Origin: Gemmatimonadales bacterium | GTDB taxonomy: Bacteria; Gemmatimonadota; Gemmatimonadetes; Gemmatimonadales; GWC2-71-9 | Direction of reading: 5' to 3' | Assembly: GCA_013813675.1 (NCBI GenBank) | Contig: JACCRH010000231.1 | Location: forward strand, 1 to 10,116 | DNA length: 10,116 nucleotides | Shown here: positions 6,281 through 10,116 of the stretch, piece after piece | How positions within the stretch are numbered: position 1 is the stretch's first letter | How the letters are laid out: each line of letters opens with the position of its first letter | The notes under the pieces: model-generated | What the model was told of the DNA's origin: nothing | What the model saw: the letters and a program-made list of their open reading frames with translations, nothing else | The model's database searches: none | Translations under genes and position numbers: made by a program

Positions 6281-6286
6281 TATCTT
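6281..6286 (+). promoter_or_regulatory. Candidate -10 element upstream of the GT4 gene
   Basis: TATCTT stands in the short divergent region, giving a leader of about 30 bases before the TTG start at 6325. No clear -35 hexamer is visible 16-18 bases upstream. The identical hexamer precedes tRNA-Leu at 2626-2631. This is position-based inference only. Confidence 0.28.
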
Positions 6287-6324
6287 GATTCCACGTTTTC
6301 CCCAGCCCAGGACCTGGAGAAACA

Positions 6325-7575
6325 TTGCGGCTCTTGTTTCTCGCCCCGTTCGCGCCTCGCCGCGACGGCACCCACGGAGGGAGCCGCGCCATTGCCGAGC
6401 TCCTCGTGCGGCTGACCGAGCGTCATAAGGTGGCCCTGCTTCACCTGCGCGGCCCCAAGGAGGCGTCGGCGGACGCTGCCCTGCTGGAGCGCTGCGACAC
6501 CGTGCGCGAGTTCGCTCGCACGACCCCGGGCACCCTGGGCCGGTTCGGTCGGCGCGTCAGAGCGGCGGGCGCTCTGGCGCGGGGCACGCCGGCGGAGATC
6601 ACCGGATCGGCGAACGAGGAATTCTCCGTTGCCGTACGTGATGTCGCTCATCGGTGGCGGCCTGATGTAGTGCAGCTGGAGTATCACCTCATGGGTACCT
6701 ACTTGCCCGCACTCGCGGACTATCCCGCGCCGCGCGTGCTGAGGCAGCTCGAGCCTGGGGCGGCGACCGCGCGGGACCGGGCCGCCCATCGCTCGGGCTT
6801 GGCTCGGCTAGCGGGAGCGCTCGAAGAGCGGGCTTGGGAGCGTTTCGAGCGTAAAGTCATGGCGCAAGTCCGAGTCGTCGTCGCGCTCACGGATCGGGAC
6901 GTCGCGTCCCTCAAGCCTCTCGCTGGCGGCACGCCCATTGAAGTCATCCCACTCGGTGTCTCGCCGCCTCCGCGAGCATTCAACGCCGCCGGCGAGGGAG
7001 CTGAGCTCCTCTTCGTGGGGAACTTCGCCCACCCACCCAACATCGAGTCGGTGGAGCGATTGATCCGTGGCATCTTTCCCCGCGTCCGGGCCCAGTGCTC
7101 CGATGCCGTCCTCCGCATCGTGGGAGTGAACCCGCCGGCGCATTGGCAGGGACGGGAGGCCGCTGGTGTGCTCGTCACCGGCAGTGTCCCCGATGTGGGT
7201 CCCTTCCTCGACCGTGCCGCGGTAGTGCTGGCGCCCTTATCGATCGGCGGCGGTATGCGGGTGAAGGTCATGGAGGCGCTCGCTGGAGGTAAAGCGGTGG
7301 TGGCTACCCCACTTGCCCTCGAGGGGCTGAAGGTCGAGGATGGCGACCAGGTCCGCATCGGGCGAACGGACGAGGAGTTGGCCCAGGCTACCCTGGAGCT
7401 GCTCCAACATCCGGACCGGCGGGCCGCGATGGGACGGCGCGCACGGACCTGGGCTATCGCAGAGCTGGGCTGGGAGCGTCCGGTGGCAGCATTCGAGCGG
7501 CTTTATGAGTCACTGCTGCCGAACCGGCCGGATACTTCAGCCCAACCGAGCGCAGAAGGGTCGGGGCGGTGTTAG
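6325..7575 (+). CDS. Glycosyltransferase, GT4 family (GT-B fold)
   Basis: This is a cytoplasmic or membrane-associated enzyme that transfers a sugar from a nucleotide-sugar donor to a growing glycan or lipid carrier; the specific sugar is unknown. The product is 416 residues from a TTG start, with GGAG at 6316-6319 five bases upstream. The N-terminal Rossmann domain begins MRLLFLAPFAP, with the glycine-rich HGGSRAIAELL loop at about 17-27 and DVVQLEYHLMG further on. The donor-binding C-terminal domain opens with AELLFVGNFAHPPNIESVE (about residue 228), then LRIVGVNPP, and carries the family landmark LSIGGGMRVKVMEALAGGKA with E317, followed by VVATPLALEGL. Length and both halves are complete. 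It heads a plus-strand unit: the next gene overlaps its end by 7 bp. It resembles GT4 members of exopolysaccharide and exosortase-associated clusters, but no exosortase is present here. Confidence 0.93.
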   Translation: MRLLFLAPFAPRRDGTHGGSRAIAELLVRLTERHKVALLHLRGPKEASADAALLERCDTVREFARTTPGTLGRFGRRVRAAGALARGTPAEITGSANEEFSVAVRDVAHRWRPDVVQLEYHLMGTYLPALADYPAPRVLRQLEPGAATARDRAAHRSGLARLAGALEERAWERFERKVMAQVRVVVALTDRDVASLKPLAGGTPIEVIPLGVSPPPRAFNAAGEGAELLFVGNFAHPPNIESVERLIRGIFPRVRAQCSDAVLRIVGVNPPAHWQGREAAGVLVTGSVPDVGPFLDRAAVVLAPLSIGGGMRVKVMEALAGGKAVVATPLALEGLKVEDGDQVRIGRTDEELAQATLELLQHPDRRAAMGRRARTWAIAELGWERPVAAFERLYESLLPNRPDTSAQPSAEGSGRC

Positions 7576-9200
7576 CTCTCCCGGCGAAAGACGATTCCTG
7601 GCCCTCGGCACTCATCCTTTTCATCGCCGCAGTGTATTTCGTCCTGACAGCCGGCCGCTGGATCGCCAGTCCAGGCCTGCAGTATGACGAACTTCTCTTC
7701 GTCAACGTTGCGACCGGAGAGCCCACCAACGGGCTGTTCGTCGCCAAGCGTATTCTCGGCGTCCCGGTCATGCTCATGGGGTATATCGGGGCGCTCAAGG
7801 CGTATCTCTACTATCCGATCTTCGAGCTTTTCGGGGTGTCGCCGGCAACGATCCGCTGGCCGGTCATTGTCCTCTCCGTAGTTACCCTCGGCGTTACCTA
7901 CGCGGTGGCCCGCTTCTCATTCGAACGATCGGTCAGCGCCCTGCTCGTGCTGGTGATGAGTGTGGATCCGGCGTTCGTGTACCTCACTAAGCTCGATTTC
8001 GGGCCAGTCGCCCTCATGATGGTCCTCAAGCTCTCAGCGCTCCTGTTCGCGCTTCGAACGGTCAGCACGGGATCGCCGCGTTATCTCTGGGGAATGTGTG
8101 CCGCGTGCGCCTTAGGCATGTTCGACAAGTTGAATTTTATCTGGTTTCTCCTCGCGCTGGTGGTTGCCGGCGGGATCCTCTTTCGACCTGAGCTGGGGGC
8201 CGCCTGGCGCCGTGACCGACTCGGTTTTCTCCTACCGCTCTCGCTGCTCGCCATGATCACGGGCGTGGCAACAGTGGCCCTCGTCATACCCCAGCTCGCC
8301 GCGTCGCAGGCCGCGACCAGCTGGGTCACCCCGCTCGATCGCCTCCTATATGTGCTCGGCCTGTACGCACGCACCATGAACGGCAAGGAGCTGTACCTGC
8401 TGGTGACGAAGGTGCCGCTGACCGCGGGAAGCCTTACCAACGCCACCGTCTGCCTTGGTCTCCTCGGGCTTGGGGTGGCGAGCATCAGGGCTGCCCGGAA
8501 GGCTGGGGGATTGGCCCGCTTGCCGCTGCAACGTCGGATCCTCGTTTGCCATCTGCTGATCTTCCTTTTCATCGGGGTGCAGCTCTTGATTACGAGGAAG
8601 GCCTGGGGCCCTCATCACATAATGATGCTCTACCCGTTCCAGCTCTTCGTCGTGTTCGGCGCGGCGGTCAGCCTTGCGGGCACTGTGGGGGCGACGGCCG
8701 CCGCCGCCGTGCTGGTGGCCTCCGGTCTCAATGTCGGAGCTGTCTATGAGCGAGGCTTTCGCCCTACCGCTGAGTTCGAGCCGCAGTGGAGTCCGATCGT
8801 GTACGACCTGGTCGATTATGTGAACGCCAGCCGTGTCGACGGGATCGTTTCGGTGGACTGGGGAATCCACAACCAAGTGTGGGCGCTCGGCACTTCCCGA
8901 ACGCGCGCGATTTGCCGGGATCGATGGCCGCAATTTCGGGCTCTTGGTGACCGACGGGTCCAGGAGCTCATGCATCGGAGGGATTTCGATGATCGTCGAG
9001 TGCTGGCCATACTGCACGGCCCAGGTTGGGACATCATGCCTTCCGTCCGCAAGAACTTCATGGAGTGGGCGCAAGGCTTTGGAATGGCACCGGTACTCGA
9101 CAGCGTCTTCACCAGTCCGGCGGGTACGGTGATCTTCGAGGTGTACTCGGTGGATGGATCGCGGAGTGCGTCAGGCAAGGTCGATCATCGCAGACCATGA
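7569..9200 (+). CDS. GT-C-like polytopic membrane glycosyltransferase
   Basis: The GTG at 7569 overlaps the end of the GT4 gene by 7 bp, with AAGGG at 7556-7560 eight bases upstream; the product is 543 residues. After a first membrane segment (about 13-28) comes GLQYDELLFVNVATG with the D40-E41 pair typical of GT-C active sites in the first external loop. Where most relatives have PPLYY, this protein has MLMGYIGALKAYLYYPIFEL followed by FGVSPATIRWPVIVLS. The segment LTKLDFGPVALMMVLK is also conserved-looking. About ten membrane segments follow, then a C-terminal soluble portion from about residue 410 (SPIVYDLVDYVNASRVDG, then VDWGIHNQVWALG). The likely role is transfer of a sugar from a polyprenyl-phosphate donor at the outer face; acceptor unknown. 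It overlaps the next gene by ATGA. It could instead be a non-catalytic GT-C homologue; the DE pair argues for activity. Confidence 0.82.
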   Translation: MLALPAKDDSWPSALILFIAAVYFVLTAGRWIASPGLQYDELLFVNVATGEPTNGLFVAKRILGVPVMLMGYIGALKAYLYYPIFELFGVSPATIRWPVIVLSVVTLGVTYAVARFSFERSVSALLVLVMSVDPAFVYLTKLDFGPVALMMVLKLSALLFALRTVSTGSPRYLWGMCAACALGMFDKLNFIWFLLALVVAGGILFRPELGAAWRRDRLGFLLPLSLLAMITGVATVALVIPQLAASQAATSWVTPLDRLLYVLGLYARTMNGKELYLLVTKVPLTAGSLTNATVCLGLLGLGVASIRAARKAGGLARLPLQRRILVCHLLIFLFIGVQLLITRKAWGPHHIMMLYPFQLFVVFGAAVSLAGTVGATAAAAVLVASGLNVGAVYERGFRPTAEFEPQWSPIVYDLVDYVNASRVDGIVSVDWGIHNQVWALGTSRTRAICRDRWPQFRALGDRRVQELMHRRDFDDRRVLAILHGPGWDIMPSVRKNFMEWAQGFGMAPVLDSVFTSPAGTVIFEVYSVDGSRSASGKVDHRRP

Positions 9201-10116
9201 TCATCCGTCCGTGGTGGCTCAAATGCATCGCGCAACGCGTCCTCTCCCATGTGCCCTCGGGGTATCGACTGAACGCCCTCTGGCGCTCGAAGACGAGGGT
9301 CACGGTGCTGAATACCGGCGTGCTACGCCAAGGCATTCGCTACGTACGCACCCTTCGGGAGCTTGGATTTGGCCTGGAGGGGCGGGTGGCTCTCGAGGTG
9401 GGGCCGGGCTGGAATCCGGTCATCCCGTACATCCTCCGCCTTGCCGGCTGCCGGAAAGTGGTGCTTTGCGATGCTACCCCCCACCTGACTCCGAGTCTCC
9501 TCAGGGCCACCGTACGCCAAATGCGCGAAGTGGCCGGGGTGCTCGCCTCTGAGCTCGAGGTCACCGGCGCTACAGTCGAGGAAACCTTGCCCCGACTGGG
9601 CCCACAGAATTTTTCCAGATTGCTCACCGAGAGCGGGTTTGAGTACCGGGCGCCATGCGATCTGGATCAGGCGGAGGACCTGGCAGGATCGATTGACCTT
9701 ATCAGCTCCCACGCCGTGCTCGAGCATGTCCCTCGAACGAGGCTCATGTCGCTGCTACGGGCAATGCATCGACTTCTCCGTCCCGAGGGTCTGGCTATCC
9801 ACTTCATCGACCACGCCGACCATTGGCACCACTTCGATCCAGGGATCGGCCCTATCAACTTTCTCAAGTTTCCTGGTTGGTGGTGGGCGGTCATCAACAG
9901 CCCCATTTCCCATCAGAACCGCCTCCGTTCCGGACAGCATCTTGCCTTGTGGCGAGAGGCGGGCTTTCGAATTACCTACTTGGAGTCGAGCGTGGATCTT
10001 CAAGCCTTGGAGGATGCGCGCCGGCTTCACCTCGATCGTGAGTTCCGGTCCTTCACACCCGATGAACTGGCCATCTCCTCCACCTTTCTGGTCGCCCGAC
10101 CCGCGGTCTCTGTTGC
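9197..10116 (+). CDS. SAM-dependent methyltransferase, class I (3' truncated)
   Basis: The ATG at 9197 overlaps the TGA of the preceding gene (ATGA, 9197-9200); the frame stays open through the right edge, giving 306 visible residues and no stop. Motif I is ALEVGPGWNPVIPY (65-78), the glycine-rich SAM-binding loop. An acidic residue ends the second strand in VVLCDATPH (D92). The motif IV region reads SIDLISSHAVLEHVPR (165-180), followed by MHRLLRPEGLAIHFIDHADH. The C-terminal part carries the features I associate with a methyltransferase group found in surface-polysaccharide clusters: HxxDHxDHW, then NFLKFPGWWW, QNRLRSGQHL and REAGFRI. The likely role is methylation of a sugar or sugar carrier made by the neighbouring glycosyltransferases; the substrate is unknown. 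There is no Shine-Dalgarno before the ATG, so translation is probably coupled to the upstream gene. The long insertion between the second strand and motif IV is normal for this group. Confidence 0.88.
   Translation, partial: MIIRPWWLKCIAQRVLSHVPSGYRLNALWRSKTRVTVLNTGVLRQGIRYVRTLRELGFGLEGRVALEVGPGWNPVIPYILRLAGCRKVVLCDATPHLTPSLLRATVRQMREVAGVLASELEVTGATVEETLPRLGPQNFSRLLTESGFEYRAPCDLDQAEDLAGSIDLISSHAVLEHVPRTRLMSLLRAMHRLLRPEGLAIHFIDHADHWHHFDPGIGPINFLKFPGWWWAVINSPISHQNRLRSGQHLALWREAGFRITYLESSVDLQALEDARRLHLDREFRSFTPDELAISSTFLVARPAVSV

Noticed and set aside
8346..9074. Minus-strand 242-codon frame opposite the third GT-C gene
   Set aside because: Antisense shadow rich in H, R, E and D, lying opposite a gene with clear membrane segments and overlaps with both neighbours.
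9323..9727. Minus-strand 134-codon frame and a plus-strand frame at 9154-9552
   Set aside because: Both are shadows of the methyltransferase frame, which has SAM-binding motifs and an ATGA-coupled start.
1..10116. CRISPR array, transposon, toxin-antitoxin, phage or defence genes
   Set aside because: No regularly spaced direct repeats, transposase or integrase motifs, or small toxin-antitoxin pairs could be seen on either strand.

Overview
This is a GC-rich, gene-dense bacterial window. GTG and TTG starts, very short intergenic gaps and -4 or -7 gene overlaps are common. Gene content (NfeD C-terminus, flotillin-like FloA, family I pyrophosphatase, several GT-C membrane glycosyltransferases) fits a free-living or environmental bacterium. 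The NfeD/FloA arrangement, the pyrophosphatase N-terminus and the style of the genes remind me of Gemmatimonadota or a nearby phylum, but this is an impression and not a placement.

Layout. (1) 2-1977, plus strand: a membrane-microdomain operon. It has the 3' end of an NfeD-like gene, a near-perfect palindromic repeat, floA, and a small membrane-anchored, disordered protein that starts 2 bp after floA and ends in a conserved-looking REILGPP tail. (2) 1979-2554, minus strand: ppa, a soluble inorganic pyrophosphatase whose stop codon lies one base from that of the preceding convergent gene. (3) 2640-2722, plus strand: tRNA-Leu(CAA), divergent from ppa. (4) 2855-6144 (or up to 6264), minus strand: two tandem polytopic GT-C (PMT/ArnT-like) glycosyltransferases separated by 5 bp, possibly followed by a 37-codon ORF overlapping the second one by ATGA. 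(5) 6325-10116, plus strand and divergent from (4): a GT4-family cytoplasmic glycosyltransferase (TTG start), a third GT-C membrane protein (overlapping by 7 bp), and a SAM-dependent methyltransferase (overlapping by 4 bp) that runs off the right edge.

How the genes work together. The left block looks like a lipid-raft / membrane-organisation unit. The right two thirds form a divergent glycoconjugate locus. A GT4 enzyme would add sugars from nucleotide donors on the cytoplasmic side. Three GT-C proteins would transfer sugars from polyprenyl-phosphate donors on the outer face. A methyltransferase of a type common in polysaccharide clusters would decorate the product. No flippase, polymerase, chain-length regulator or polyprenyl-P glycosyltransferase is inside the window, so the product (surface glycan, glycolipid or glycoprotein) cannot be named. 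I see no CRISPR array, transposase, integrase, phage gene or defence system, and no intergenic stretch longer than 300 bp. Nothing here is clearly an undescribed system. The best leads are the disordered FloA neighbour, the palindrome and the glycan locus.
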